A DNA stretch of 64,000 nucleotides from Euborellia annulipes (Eukaryota; Arthropoda; Insecta; Dermaptera; Anisolabididae), in the NCBI GenBank assembly GCA_023213315.1, contig JAKCPI010002519.1, forward strand, positions 1-64,000, given 5' to 3'. Both the position numbers and the translations under genes were made by a program. The notes beneath the pieces are model-generated. The model was given only the letters and a program-made list of their open reading frames with translations. It made no database searches and was not told where the DNA came from. Shown here piece after piece: positions 19,898-31,994 of the stretch; positions within the stretch are counted from its first letter, which is position 1; every line of letters begins with the position of its first letter.

Positions 19898-21888
19898 ATA
19901 TGTCGAGCCTTGCTAAATGAAAATTTTTCCTCGATTCTCCATAACGTGCAAAGGAGTACAAAATTTCATTTCAAATTCCAACGTAAGTAGGTCAAACTGA
20001 GAGTGACAGACCGAACTCCACAAAGCCAATAGAAGAAGATTTGAGATTAAGGCCATCAGTAAGGTTTAGAAGTATCTAACATTCTATTTCAAGGGTTCTT
20101 TATTAATTAGATAATTAAATACTTTTTATTTCATTAAGTTGATTGTTTATTTAAAAATTTTACACTAGTTAACGCGTGTATCAGAGACCTTTGTTTGATC
20201 ACACTCGACGTTTGCGTTTTTTTTTTCATCCGAGAGCCATTTATTATTTATAATTATCTCTTTTTTTTATTCTTTCAAGTCAAATGATTTATAATGCTTT
20301 CCAATAATCTTTTCAAATCTCGAAAAGGAGAGAAAGAAACGTTAGCTCCCCATTTGTTTCCTGGGGTTAGAAGACGTTGCATTGATTTATGCTAAAATGC
20401 AAATGTGTGGAGCTGTTCTTTTTTATCTTAGCTTATTAAAGTGATTCTTTTCAGGTTGAAAGTAGTAAAACAAACACCTCGGCTCTCTGGGAAATTGAAG
20501 AGCCATTTGTTTGAGAATTGAGAAGTAGATCTGGTCAGAAAGAGAAGTTGGTCCTAAGAAGGGCTGGATATAATTCCAACACGTCTATCTGTTCTCTCTT
20601 GAGAGCAGGTTCGGTTAATTATAGCCAATCAGAAGAGAGAGATATTCTATCTTTATCTGAGCGCCTAAAGGGCTCAGAATCACGTTCATATTCGACAAAC
20701 ATTAATTGCCAAAATAATATCTGCAACACTCTCTCTCCTTCTCCCTCGGAAGATTAGTTGGCAATTTCGATATATTATAAATAAATCTGTAACAGTATTA
20801 TAATAATTGGAAGAGGGGGACAGGCTTTATCTATTTCATTAAAATGGTATTATATATAATTTAGGAAATTTATTTCATTCATTACAGAAAAGTGAATTAT
20901 AAATAATAGAATTTCTAAAGTTGTGTCTTTTGAGAATAAGAATAAATTAAAACAAGAAAAAAAATTAATTAACTCGACCTAATGAGAAAGTACTAACTTC
21001 AAAAAAATAAAAGAAAAAAGGTTTGGATATGTATAAGCTGGGATCAGAATTGACAAGACAAACTATATTATAAAGATTTCTATCTATGAAATAATATAAA
21101 AACAACATGGAATTGTTTAAGAGAAATAGAGAAAGGTTCTGAATAGCATTAGATGCCGAAAAAAAGATGTTAAAAAATAAACAGACCCCCAAAAAATAGG
21201 CCTATACTACTTAATTAATTTTGAAAGAATATTCCATGTACTTTGATAAAAATTTTATTTACAGTAATCTATATACAGTAAGTTTACTAAGTATATATAG
21301 TATAGTATCTATACATAATTTTTTTTCTTTTTTGTGTTTCTTTCTGTGTGTGTGTTGTTGTTGGTTTTGGTTTTTCACCAAAAAAAAAAAAAAAAAAAAA
21401 AAAGTATTTAATAAAAGTTTGGCAACCAATTAAATCGGCAAGCAGCACTGCTTGCCTAATCGTGATATGGCAGGCGAATGCATTTTTTTATATTCATAAT
21501 AATTTTACCAGTCTCATTTCTAGGGATTTTATTAAAATTTTGTCTTTTGTTTGATTATCTTTAGGCTATATATAATTGCGGAGAGTCCCTCTTTTTTGAC
21601 CAGCTTTCCGTTGCAATTTCAGAAGAAAATTTTGCACTCTTATAAAGAGAGTCCAGGAGAAATGCTCGTGTTCCCAAAAATCTTTGAAAATCCAGAATTT
21701 TTCCATTGAAAATGTATCCTATTAATATCTCTGCTTATGAAAAATTAAAGCCAATTTTTCACAAATGAAAAATAATAAAAAATGTTATATTAATAAATTT
21801 AAATAATATAAATATCAGAATATCTCAATTATATATATAATATAATAACTTGGGAATGGGAAACTTTGCAGGCAAGCAATTAAATAAT
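19898..21888. other. Intergenic; one 240-bp open stretch and a SINE-2 tail
   Basis: 20518-20757 (+) is open but has no ATG; it follows a TTCTTTTCAG acceptor-like site at about 20453, which is not in the same frame without further splicing, so I do not call a gene. 21119-21180 is a SINE-2 tail (AGCATTAGATGCCGAAAA). A poly-A run lies at 21380-21403. Confidence 0.4.
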
Positions 21889-22535
21889 AATCTGTGGTGA
21901 CTGGCGCACAGCACACAACTTTCTCTTACCTTCGGTAATCGAAAGTTGTGTTCTGTGCTTGTGCTAGTCACACCAGATTTTTCGTGTTGACATGTATTTC
22001 CGACATTACGGTACATTCGATTTTCAAGATGTAAAATTTATAAGTATGGAAAAATATTTATATTTTGTTACCATGGCAACCATTTCTCCTATCTTTTCTA
22101 TGGAGTACAAGAGTAAAGTGATCTTCAGAAGATTTCAATGACAAAATGAGAATATACATTTTATAGAGAATCTAAAAAATAATTGATTTTTGAATTTAAA
22201 AAAAAATTGTTGGAGCGAATTTAGAGAAAATCGAAAAAAAAAACTGAAAAAGTGCATCAGTAAAGTACTAGTACTTTTTAGTCGATTTTGTTCAAAAGCT
22301 TCGTGTCACGTCCCAGGGGGATGACTAACTTAAATATACAATTTCAACCTTCTGGCTCTTTTCGTTCTTGAGATATTTTGTTCACAGACAGACCATGTCG
22401 CGAAAACCACTTTTTTGGATTCAGGGAACCTCAAAACGCGTATATCCATCAAAATCTCGACATCGAATTTTTGACATGAATCCAATACGTTCTCTCTCTA
22501 TTTTTTAACATATATAGAGGTAAGAGAAAGTAAAA
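21889..22535 (-). mobile_element. R1 copy, near full length
   Basis: Right hairpin first (GTGACTGGCGCACAGCAC ... GTCACACCAGATTTTT), then the complete body, ending TATATATAGAGG-like left hairpin and GTAAGAGAAAGTA. The TG microsatellite is reduced to CAGACAGACC. Confidence 0.93.
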
Positions 22536-22596
22536 ATTGCTGAAAAGATCCGTGCCGAAAAGAAAACAAATAAAATAAGAATTTTTAAGATAAGTC

Positions 22597-22849
22597 GCCT
22601 TCGAGCTTGGTGTAGTTGGTAGCGTGTCTACCTACTATACCGAACGTCGCGGGTTCGGACCCCAGGCAGTCCGATGATTCCCATTTGGATAACAAATGAC
22701 TTAAATAGAAATGCCTTGGCCCCCAATAGATATATTAATAATTAACAGTTATCGTAAAGTCTTAAATGGCCTAAGTTGCCGAAAAGACTGTGTGAATGTG
22801 TGTGTGAGTGTGAGTGTGAATGGGAAAAAAGTGTGTGTTTAAAAAAAAA
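22597..22849 (+). mobile_element. SINE-1 copy with target duplication
   Basis: Head GCTTGGTGTAGTTGGTAGCG, B box GGGTTCGGACCCC, tail with GAGTGTGAGTGTGAATG and poly(A). Direct repeat AAGATAAGTC lies on both sides (22587-22596 and 22850-22859). Confidence 0.93.
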
Positions 22850-22859
22850 AAGATAAGTC

Positions 22860-23420
22860 AGGAGTATTTGTGGTCTTATTTTCGGGATTAAGAAAAGGCG
22901 AAGGCCCGTCTCTGACAGACGCGCAGTAGTTTAAAATAAAAGAGTATTAAAATGTATATTTTAAAAATTTTTTAAAAAAATTTTTACTTACCCTAAATAT
23001 GAAATATATATAGAGAGAAAGTGTTGTTTTCATTACTTTATAGGCAAACAGTGAAACCCGCCCTAAGATGAAGAAATAAGAACAAAGTATCTCTTTGTTT
23101 AATTTTATTGATTGTCAATATTATATCTCTATTGTGCGATTTATGATAATGTCACAAGTTGGCTTTATAATACAATACCACTGGTCTTTAGCTACTGATA
23201 AAATAAACTTTTATTTAGCAGATAGCAGTCAAAAATAAATTCTGATTGCTTTTATATTTCCATTGAGACATTTTGAAAGAAATTTATATTCGGTTCTTTA
23301 GTCAATTGGAAAAAATATAAGATGACTGAATCATTTGAGTAATAGGTAAGTTTTGGGATAAAAAAATTCCTCTTTGATTTAAAATGAATAAAAGAAAATA
23401 ATCAAAAACTAATGAAAAGT
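22860..23420. other. Intergenic with an R1 end fragment
   Basis: 22982-23030 resembles the R1 left hairpin (TTTTTACTTACC and TATATAGAGAGAAAGTG). Otherwise nothing recognised. Confidence 0.5.
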
Positions 23421-23640
23421 GTGACTGGTCACACAGCACACAATTGAAAGTTGTGTACTGTGCTCTCACGCCAGATTATTTTGTGTCGAGTTATATTTAG
23501 TTAACCATAGCACCTTAGTTTCAAACTTGAACACTTGCATTTCATAAGTAAAAAGTAAAAAAGTCAATTGATTTAAAATTTCCATAGGATGTGTATATTT
23601 TAAATGTTCACTGCGCTTGAAAAAAAACTATGGTTATTTA
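23421..23640 (-). repeat. R1-related subfamily fragment
   Basis: Decayed right hairpin (GTGTGACTGG ... CACGCCAGATTA) then GTGTCGAGTTATATTTAG and GCACC-TTTCAAACTTGA, a body variant shared with 39955-40170 and the end of the copy at 60056-60862. Confidence 0.65.
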
Positions 23641-24175
23641 ATTTGTGAAAATTTTAATCTCATATTTAGATATTTTATACACAATAGAGAATCCCTAAAT
23701 AAAAACAAAATTTCATAAGAATTGGAAAATTTCATGAGCGAAGCCTGACATCTTGTTAGGGGAGAACCAACCCCTCGTTAGGGCGATCGGGGGGTTGCAA
23801 TTAATATATACATAGATTATTAATTATTTATTTAAAAAAAAAAATTAAATTAATGTAGTGGATTGGGGCGTTAAAAAAAAATTTTCCAATGGAAAAATTG
23901 GATATTTGGAGTTAGGAACCCAGCATACCACTTTTTAAATTGGATATTTGTTTGTTTGTTTTTTTTTTAATTTTTAGGACAAGCCAGGGGAGGGCAATGG
24001 CCCCCTGCCTCCCCCTGGCTACGCCCATGGAAAATTTTTTTTAAATGTGTAAAAAGTTTCAAAGGAGAGCCCGAGCCCCCTTTTGAATCGAAATTAACAT
24101 GCAAATCCCCATTTAACAGTGGCTCTATGGAAGGAAGAGGCAAAAAATAAATTTCAAAAATCTGAAATACTATAT
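23641..24175. other. Intergenic with a transposon-end hairpin
   Basis: 23990-24032 contains AGCCAGGGGAGGGC and GCCTCCCCCTGGCT, followed by ACGCCCATGG, resembling the end of a DNA transposon of the CATGGGCGTAGCCAGG type. Nothing else recognised. Confidence 0.45.
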
Positions 24176-24541
24176 CAGTAAAGTGTACTACAGACAATTT
24201 TCACGAAATATTTTACTGATATTTTATTTAAAGAGCATCTAAAAAACCGTTGATTTATGAATTTAAATCAAAATCGTTAGAGCCAATTTTGCGAAAATCG
24301 AAAAAACTGAAAAAGTATTCCAGTAAAGTACTAGTATTATTTTGTTCAAAAGCTGATTTTAACTGTCCGGGGTGTACCTAAATTAAATATAAGATTTCAA
24401 CCTAGCTCATTTCCTTCATGCCTTAAACCATCAGACTGACAGACCAATTTGCTGAGACCTCAAAATCTTGACATTGAATTTTGACATGATCGCAATATTT
24501 TCTCACTATCTATTACATATATAGGTAAGAGAAAGTAAAAA
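24176..24541 (-). mobile_element. R1 copy, right end missing
   Basis: From CAGTAAAGTGTAC through GAAAAAGTATTCCAGTAAAG and the GGTACC-like region to GGTAAGAGAAAGTA. Diverged, with small deletions. Confidence 0.85.
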
Positions 24542-25599
24542 TAGGCAAAGAAGAAAAACTACATGTCCTTCGGGCTAGTGTTTATACTAGTATTTAATAT
24601 ATATTTCTGAAGATTTGGAAAGTTTCTGTTTAGATTCCAACCTGTCAGAGCTTTTGTGTATATTTATGAGAATAAAATATTTAGATATCAAAAGTTTAGA
24701 ACTTTGACTCATGTCCAAATTTTGACAAACATTTGCTTTACTCTATTTGAGTTTTGAATAGTGACATTTCGGTAGTTTTATTTAAAATTCAAAAAAAATG
24801 ATTAGAAAAAAGTTTAGGAGCTTCTCAAAAAAAAGGTTTTTCAACAAATTAAATTATAACCTTATTGATAGTGATAAAAGAAGTCAAGATTAACTTTTTT
24901 TCTTAAGATAATTAAAGATGTTTAATCACTTTTATAAGATTCATAATTTATCCAAACAAAAAGTTTCCAACTTGAGTTGCCGACATTGAAACCAACTTCT
25001 TCCAATAATAAATTAATGTAAAGATATTTTGGTTGAATTGTAATTCGGGGTCGTAATTTAACAAAATCTATAAATTGTAAGTTAATCATAAGAAAGGCTT
25101 ACTGTCACCAATCTGATTTAAGTTATGATTAAACCTAAGCCTAAAGCCTGACGTTTACCGATAAGCCGTATATCAATAAATATATTTTCGTTGACGATGT
25201 TGTTTGTTCGGAATACAATCCGATCCCGTTTTTCGGTTTATTTCTTTCGTCCCGGGGATCATCATCATACATCATCAAAGAGAAAATCTTAAAAAACGCT
25301 TTCACATTTTCACGTTTTATTAACATTTTTCCCTTTTTTTCCAAATAAATAAAAAGAAGGACCAAAGAGAGGAAGAACTTGAGAGAAGAATCGATTTTTA
25401 AAAGCAAAGGATTAAAGAAAAAGAAGAAAAAAAAAAAAGAAAATAAAGTAATGAAAGGAAATCTATCATCGTTTTTGATGAAAAAAAATTTTGATGGATC
25501 TTTTCTAGAACATAATAATTCTTTTAAAAAATTTCAATTCAATTAAAATTTTATTAAATTTAATATAAATTAAAATGTTTGATAGTAATTTTTTAAGCT
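24542..25599. other. AT-rich intergenic stretch
   Basis: No repeat recognised. A minus-strand open frame of 88 codons lies at 25141-25407, with a less AT-rich segment (CCCGGGGATCATCATCATAC) but no family resemblance or splice support; left uncalled. Confidence 0.45.
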
Positions 25600-25603
25600 T
25601 TAA

Positions 25604-26219
25604 GGGGGCTCGGGAGCGGAGTGGTTACGCATGTTTTCCCCGACAAGATGGCGTAGCGTGTCATAAAAAGTATGCCCAAAAATCAAGTAATTCAAAAATT
25701 TGCCGAGAGATGTCAGAATGATAGCTAATAATATTTAATGCATTTGGTTGATTTTCATTGATCTTTTAACAATAAATACTTTATAAATGTTATTATATAT
25801 TATCTATCTTTTATAAAAGCATAAAAATATTAAATATAGGCCAGATATAGGCTAACATCATCTGTTAGACTAGCCAGCCATCTATTGCAAGAATGCTGAA
25901 CTAATTTGACAGTTGGTTTTTAAATAAATCATCTAAGCTTATTTTTAAAATTCCTTAATTAATATGAGATTAATAATAACAATAAATTCATTTTTAAATT
26001 AAAAAAAAATTAAAGATTATTGGGCCTGATTGTTTTTTTGTATTTGCTTGATAACAAAAAAATTAATTACAATAATTTTTTAATAAGTCATTAAAAAAAT
26101 TAGAGCTCGATGTCCCAATAATCTCATGAATTTAATTCATTAAAAAAAACCGCATTGAAAAACTCCTTATAAGAGTCTAGTTTTTTTAAAGTACGTTTAG
26201 ACGTCGCTCCTGAACCCCC
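25604..26219 (+). mobile_element. piggyBac-type MITE, copy 1
   Basis: Flanked by TTAA (25600-25603 and 26220-26223). Ends are GGGGGCTCGGGAGCG and CGCTCCTGAACCCCC, an inverted repeat of about 18 bp with two mismatches. The 616-bp interior has no transposase. A second copy lies in the opposite orientation at 30541-31132. Confidence 0.82.
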
Positions 26220-26286
26220 TTAAGATATTTAATATAAGAACTCAAAACTGATAAATTTGAGTAGCAGGATCGTGAGAAAATAAATA

Positions 26287-26425
26287 CAGTGGTACCTCGA
26301 AATACGAGTGCCCTAACATACGAGTTATTTGAGATACGAGCTGTCGAGTTTATTACGAGCGAAATTTGAGATACGAGGAACGGCCAGCTGCGAAAAAGTT
26401 GCAACTGGTCGTGCATTGGAGCCGA
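26287..26425. mobile_element. Mariner/pogo-type transposon end
   Basis: Begins CAGTGGTACCTCGAAATACG after a TA and repeats GATACGAG and TACGAG motifs, a terminal sequence style widespread in Tc1/mariner and pogo elements. Only one end is present. Confidence 0.65.
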
Positions 26426-26429
26426 ATCA

Positions 26430-26485
26430 AGATTTTTTTTTTAAACACTCACACTTTTTTCACACTCACACTCACAGATACAGTC
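26430..26485 (-). repeat. SINE-1 tail fragment
   Basis: T-run, then AACACTCACACTTTTTTC and ACACTCACACTCAC, the reverse complement of the SINE-1 3' end. Confidence 0.7.
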
Positions 26486-27059
26486 TATTTTGATATCCTG
26501 TAGAAAATATTGTGAAAGCAGCTCCATTCTTCAAATCCTGCCCATTATATATTAATTTATGAGGATTTTTTTATCAGAAAATAAGGATCCTTCAAAATTA
26601 AAGAGAGAAGAAAGATATTTTCTTTGCAAAGGCCGAGTTTGTTTCGAGTATTTTCATACATTCCTTGAATAATCCGACGATGAAATTCATTCTTTCTTTT
26701 CTTTGCTTACTTAAATGCGGTTCAGTCAAGTTTATATCATGCGAGAAAAAGTCTGCGCCATTTATTTAAACTTTTATTTCAATATTTTAGTTGTTATATA
26801 AGATACGAAAAAAAAATTAAACAAAAAAAAGAGAAAATAATCCCGTTGAAGGATAAAGGGAGTAAAAAAAAAATAATGAAATTATTAACGTTTAGAATGT
26901 TAAAAGCTTGTGTTCTAGATTTTTTTTTACATTCATTGAAATTGAAATTTCCCCAGTCGTTAATATAAATAAATTATTTTAAGTTTAATCCTGCTATGTA
27001 TAACAGTTGTTTGGGCACAATAGACAAAGACACTCTTAAACTTAAATTCATTTTATCCT
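26486..27059. other. Intergenic with a tiny leader-like ORF
   Basis: 26680-26769 (+) is a 29-codon ORF opening MKFILSFLCLLKCG, hydrophobic like a signal peptide. Too short to call a gene without transcript data. Rest is AT-rich. Confidence 0.3.
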
Positions 27060-27335
27060 AGCTAAACTAACTCAAAATACGAATACGTAAATATTGAATT
27101 GTGTTTAACCTCGTGTCGGTGGAGTCCTAGCCTCAAGGATTGCAATTTGAAGCCTCCAGGCTATCCCTGGAGAAAGGGAAACCCTTTCCTGACTCATTGA
27201 GCCACCTCAAACCCAATACGAAAACATATCAAACTCCCGAATGAGTCGAGTCAATAAAAGACGTCTCTTTGAAAACACAAAGCCACTTGGACCTCAATAT
27301 TTCAATTAAATCTGACTGCATCTCCTTATGATTAT
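27060..27335 (+). repeat. R5 repeat, copy 1
   Basis: Shares GGTGGAGTCCT, CAAGGATTGCAATT, GCCTCCAGGCTAT, CCTTTCCTGACTCATT, AGCCACCTCAAACCCA, GACTCCCGAATG-like and AAAGACGTCT with 36050-36320 and partly with 57346-57480. Less AT-rich than its surroundings. Possibly a non-LTR retroelement fragment; class not assigned. Confidence 0.75.
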
Positions 27336-27740
27336 AAATCAAAGAGAATATTTTTCATTTTAGCTCTCTATTGTATCCTAAATTAAAAACAAATCAAGGG
27401 ATGCTAACAAAACGAACTAGCTAAAGATTAGAAGACAGCTAATAACAACGAAACTCCAACAGAAAATATTCTCGTTGATTTCTCAACTTTTAGATTCACG
27501 AAAATCAAAATGCTCTAATGTTATGAGATTGTTTTGGTTATGGACGTTAAATAAATGCTATGAATTGAGAAAATAGAAAAGCTTTATTTCTATTCTAAAG
27601 ATATTAGAGAACACAAAAAAAAACGTATTTTGACAACGTTTTGAGCGCCGGTCTCGCCTATCTTCAGTACAAAATAAGTGAAATGTTTTCGGATAAATTG
27701 ATAATTATTACAAATCCTAATTCAACCTGACATCTACTGG
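27336..27740. other. Intergenic with one fold-back half arm
   Basis: 27560-27700 carries a solo arm of the hammerhead-like fold-back type. No gene recognised. Confidence 0.5.
27626..27676 (-). ncRNA. Hammerhead-like motif with 7-bp helix I
   Basis: On the minus strand: TATTTTG, TA, CTGAAGA, T, a weak stem, AAAACGTT, GT, CAAAATA. TATTTTG pairs perfectly with CAAAATA around the core. The invariant G of GAAA is A here and the cleavage triplet is GTT, so it is probably decayed. Confidence 0.4.
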
Positions 27741-27865
27741 TACAGTGAGCGCCACAATAAGGTCCTCATCTAGGAGCTAGAGCCTTAAGTATATGGTAGG
27801 CATATAGTATATGGTAGTCTATATAGTGAAATAATTTTAATGACCGAAAAGGTAAAATAATGGTA

Positions 27866-28074
27866 CAGTGAGAGACAATAATAAGTCCCACCCATGCGTT
27901 TTATACTTGTGATTATTTCATTATTTTAAAAAAATATTACATATTTTTCAATGAAAACTTTCATGGTTCAAACTTAGAAAATTTCCAATAAAGATTTTCA
28001 TTTTCTTTTATAAAAACAATGAAATAATCACAAGTAGAAAACACATGGGTGGGACTTAATATTGCCCCTCACTG
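27866..28074. mobile_element. Tc1/mariner-type MITE (family M2)
   Basis: Ends CAGTGAGAGACAATAATAAG and CTTAATATTGCCCCTCACTG, TA on both sides. Arms pair through GTCCCACCCATG and GTGATTATTTCATT for about 60 bp. Confidence 0.92.
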
Positions 28075-28135
28075 TACATATGATTTTATTTCAAATTTTC
28101 AATTATACTTAAGTCTCTAGCTCCCTAGTTGGGAC

Positions 28136-28319
28136 CAGGGCCGGATCTAGAGGGGGGCAGTGGGTGCATGTGCCCCGGGCGGCAGATTTCAGGGGGCGGC
28201 AATTAAAGAAATATTTACTAAAAAAAGGTAAAATCATATGAATTTTGTATAGAAAATTTTAAGGAGGGGCGGCAAATTAAATTTTGCACCCCCTAAAAAA
28301 TCTCCTAGTTCCGGCCCTG
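28136..28319. mobile_element. hAT-type MITE with CAGGGCCGG ends
   Basis: Ends CAGGGCCGGATCTAG and CTAGTTCCGGCCCTG, flanked by perfect 8-bp GTTGGGAC (28128-28135, 28320-28327). Interior has GGGGGCGGCAATTAAAG and GGGGCGGCAAATT. Confidence 0.93.
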
Positions 28320-28354
28320 GTTGGGACTTAATTGTGGCGCCCACTCTAGAGGTA

Positions 28355-28554
28355 CGGTGAGGGACAATATTAAGTCCCACCCATGTGTTTTCTAATTGTG
28401 ATTATTTCATTGTTTTTATAAAAGAAAATGAAAATTTTTATTGGAAATTTTCTAGATTTGAACCATGAAAGTTTATGAAAATATTTGTTTTAAAAACAAT
28501 GAAATAATCACAAGTAGAAAACGCATGAGTGGTACTTAATATTGTCCCTCACTG
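28355..28554. mobile_element. M2 MITE, second copy
   Basis: Ends CGGTGAGGGACAATATTAAG and CTTAATATTGTCCCTCACTG, TA on both sides (28353-28354, 28555-28556). Only 6 bp separate it from the M1 TA duplication. Confidence 0.92.
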
Positions 28555-28556
28555 TA

Positions 28557-30540
28557 CATCCTGAGAACGAAGCTCGAAAAGTTGACAAATGTGATTTTTT
28601 TTTTCACCTCTGGCTATATTTTCTTCTCTCTCTCTCTCTCTCTACACAACATTAAATTCAATCCAACTACTCATCTACACTGTTAAAAAAACTTCCAAAA
28701 AACTTCCTATACAAGTATAGGAATTCTGTTTCATAAACTGTTTATGAATATATATGAGAAAGTTCAATTTGGTGCCAACCTAACCAATTTCTTGTATATT
28801 TTAAAATTAATTATTTTGGTAAAATTGTTAATTTGAATTTGAATTTTTATAGCTATTTAGTTGAATTAATTTATAAAAATTATTTAATTAGTATGATTGT
28901 AATATAATTCATAAATATTTAAATAGTTTAGAGCGCGAATTTCAAACCAGAATTTAATAAATTTGGATTTGTGAAATAAATTTTAAAAGAATAATTTCAA
29001 GTTTCCTTAAAATAATTATAAAATAATATTAATAAAAATTCCTTGAGGTAGTCGAGTTATTTGAGAACGTTTAGACCAGTGATTATCAACTTGTCGCGGT
29101 ACACTTTTAACGATTTCAAAATTTGGCGGCACACAAAGAAAAAGATCAGTTTAAAAGTTGGTAATTTGTTCATAAACTTTTATATTAATTTTAATTCATA
29201 TCCTGGGTATATTAATATTAAACCACGAAAGTATATGGAAAATGATTGAAAATTCATATTTTTTTACAGTGTATATAAAATTTTATTTATAAACAAAATC
29301 TCAAGTTGATACATTTTAAAATTGGCAAAATGCTTGGGCAATCCAACTCTACAATGAATATAATATATAAATCTTTTATTTCACTCCCTTACTAAATGAA
29401 TATATTCCTTTTTTTTTCTTAAGATTGGCGAAAATTTATTTTCAAAACTTTTATCTAAATTTACAGTAAAACTTCTTTCTCTTTAGGCAATCTATGTTTT
29501 TCTTTGCAAATGGGAATATAAAAGGAATGTTTTAAGAATTTGGCGTAAGACCAAAAAACGTTTATTTTCTAATCTCAAAACTTTAGAATTATATCACTAT
29601 GTTTATAAATAAAGTCTCTTTATGGCTATGGCGGATGCGATGGGATTCATTTCTGTCCTTGTATGTAATTTTAATCAAAATAGATTTGAAGACTTGTTTA
29701 ATTTTTGAAATGAAATAATATCTCAATAGGATTGATAAGAAGATGCAATTAGAAGTGATTCCTTTCGTGGTTCATTATCCAGATAAATGACGCCAATTTT
29801 AGGGTTTCTTTTTTTCTGAGGGACAATGAAATATTGGCTGGTCTTTAAGATATCGGCACAAGAACTCTTCTTATGTGATTCATAAATTATTCAAATGACT
29901 TTTCTGTAGTGACTGACTTATGTGAAAATATAAAATGATAAATTACCTATTCCATTGATACGACGTATTAACTTGGCCCCAAATAATAGTGTATATAGAA
30001 AAAAAAGTCACCACGAAATTTCAATAAAAATAAATGAAAAAAAAATACAAGAAAAAAAAACTCGCACATGAAAAAAAAATTCGTTTACTGAACCTCACTC
30101 ATATTCTCTAGTAAAAATTCTGCAAAATTATCTCAGGCGGTATAATTTCCAAATAATGTTATTTAATAAACTAATTTTTTTTGCGGCCTCTTGAGATAAA
30201 ATTAAATATAAAGTGACAGGTAAATCCAATTGAGTTAAGCACTCATGTAATACAATAGAACTCTATACTATGATACTATAATATTACAAATATGATATGT
30301 TTCCTAAAAATTTTTTTTTACTGGAAATTTATCTAAAATTGTTCAATACTCTTTAACTAAAACAAAAAAAAATCTCTTGTTGAGAGTTGAGTTTGTATCA
30401 CGATTTCAACTCGACTAAACTGTTTTTAGGAATGTGCATATAATCAATCAATTGTAGAGATTTTCCAGCAGGAACTGAACGATAGGGGAACAAATAATCG
30501 AGTACAGTTGAAGGATTAAAAATGGAATGTATGCATTGGG
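28557..30540. other. AT-rich intergenic stretch
   Basis: CT microsatellite at 28624-28643. At 29077-29135, CAGTGATTATCAACTTGTCG with GGCGGCACAC resembles a hAT end. No gene recognised in the remaining ~1.9 kb. Confidence 0.5.
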
Positions 30541-31132
30541 ACTAGTTCAGGAGCGACGTCTAAACGTACTTTAAAGAAAACTAGACTATTATAAGGAATT
30601 TTTCAATGCTGAGAGATTATTGGGACATCGAGCTATAATTTTTTTAATGACTTATTAAAAAATTATCTTAATTAATTTTTTTGTTATCGAGCAAATACAA
30701 AAAAACAATCAGTCCCAATAATCTTTAATTTTTTTTAAATTTAAAAATGAATTATTGTTATTATTGATCTTATATTAATTAAGAAATTTTTAAAATAAGC
30801 TTGTTAGATGATTTATTTAAAAACCAACTGTCAAATGAGTTCAGCATTCTTGCAATAGATGGCAGGCTAGTCTAACAGATTATGTTAGCCTATATCTGTC
30901 CTATATTTATATATTTTTATGCTTTTATAAAAGATACATAATATATAATAACATTTATAAAGTATTTATTGTTAAAAGATCAATGAAAATCAACCAAATG
31001 CATTAAATATTATTAGCTACCATTCTGACATCTCTTTTTTTTGAATTACTTGATTTTTGGGAATACTTTTTATGACACACTACGCCATCTTATCGGGAAA
31101 AACATGCGTAACCACTTCGCTCCCGGGCCCTC
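30541..31132 (-). mobile_element. piggyBac-type MITE, copy 2, inverted
   Basis: Inverted relative to 25604-26219 along its whole length, ending CGCTCCCGGGCCCTC before TTAA (31133-31136). The other end keeps TTCAGGAGCGACG, but the terminal G-run and TTAA are mutated. Small indels separate the copies. Confidence 0.82.
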
Positions 31133-31994
31133 TTAACTTATCTGACAGATAGCAAATCGTCGATATTATAAACAAGAATAGGCTTAACTTCGAGTTACTA
31201 AAAAAAAAAAAAAAATTATATTATTTTTTTTTAATGCCCTGGATTTTATGAGATCACTTAAATAAATTAAAATCATTAAAGTCTGGTTTTAAGAAAGCCT
31301 AATTCATTTACGAAATATTTAATTAGATAAATGTAGGTATAATTTAATGAAATAAGCATATTATCCTCAAAGAAATATAAATGTGCAATGTGTCTCGCCT
31401 CCCTCTTTAACCAGAGAGCAAGGGAGAATTCTTTATTTTTTAAATTGTTAATCCCTTTAATATTCGTAATGAGAAAAACAATTTTCAAGATCGAAATAAG
31501 TGGATGAGGATTTAATTTAACTCAACTACTTTTGTTTGATAAGATATTAATTTTTTATCATTATTCTGGACAACTTTCAAAAAAGGGCCAAATTAGTTTA
31601 TAATTGTTTTTCAACTATTAATCAATAATCTAATTGCGTTACCAAGTATTAAAATTGAATTGATGTAATTAGAGAACATGTTTCACTAAAGTTTCTCTTT
31701 AATTGAAATAAAGAGCTAAATGCAGATTTTAAAACAAATAATTTAATAAATTAAATAAGCATAGTCTGGAAAATGACATATTGACCTATCCCTCAAATGT
31801 ACCAAAAATGACATATTTACTTTTCAAAGATACTAATTTTAGTATTTAAATTCTCTTTTATCACAGTGAATGACTTTACACCAAAAGAGTTCGCAGTCAA
31901 TCGTTAAATGAGGTAAATTTAGAAAAAAATGTAATAGTTTTTAGGCCTTGCGGCTATCCAGGGACTACAGAAAGAATCATGTACCCTTCTTAGT
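31133..31994. other. AT-rich intergenic stretch
   Basis: No gene or repeat recognised. Confidence 0.5.

Larger units (their letters stand above)
27743..28346. mobile_element. M1 MITE split by two later insertions
   Basis: Starts CAGTGAGCGCCACAAT after TA (27741-27742) and ends ATTGTGGCGCCCACTC before TA (28347-28348). Interrupted by M2 (27866-28074) and a hAT MITE (28136-28319); without them it is about 200 bp, close to the M1 copy at 14706. Confidence 0.9.

Noticed and set aside
20518..20757. 80-codon open stretch as a terminal exon
   Set aside because: No ATG, and the good acceptor at 20453 does not lead into this frame without another intron.
28624..28643. CT tract as a GAGA-type promoter
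   Set aside because: Isolated microsatellite without CpG enrichment or a nearby exon.
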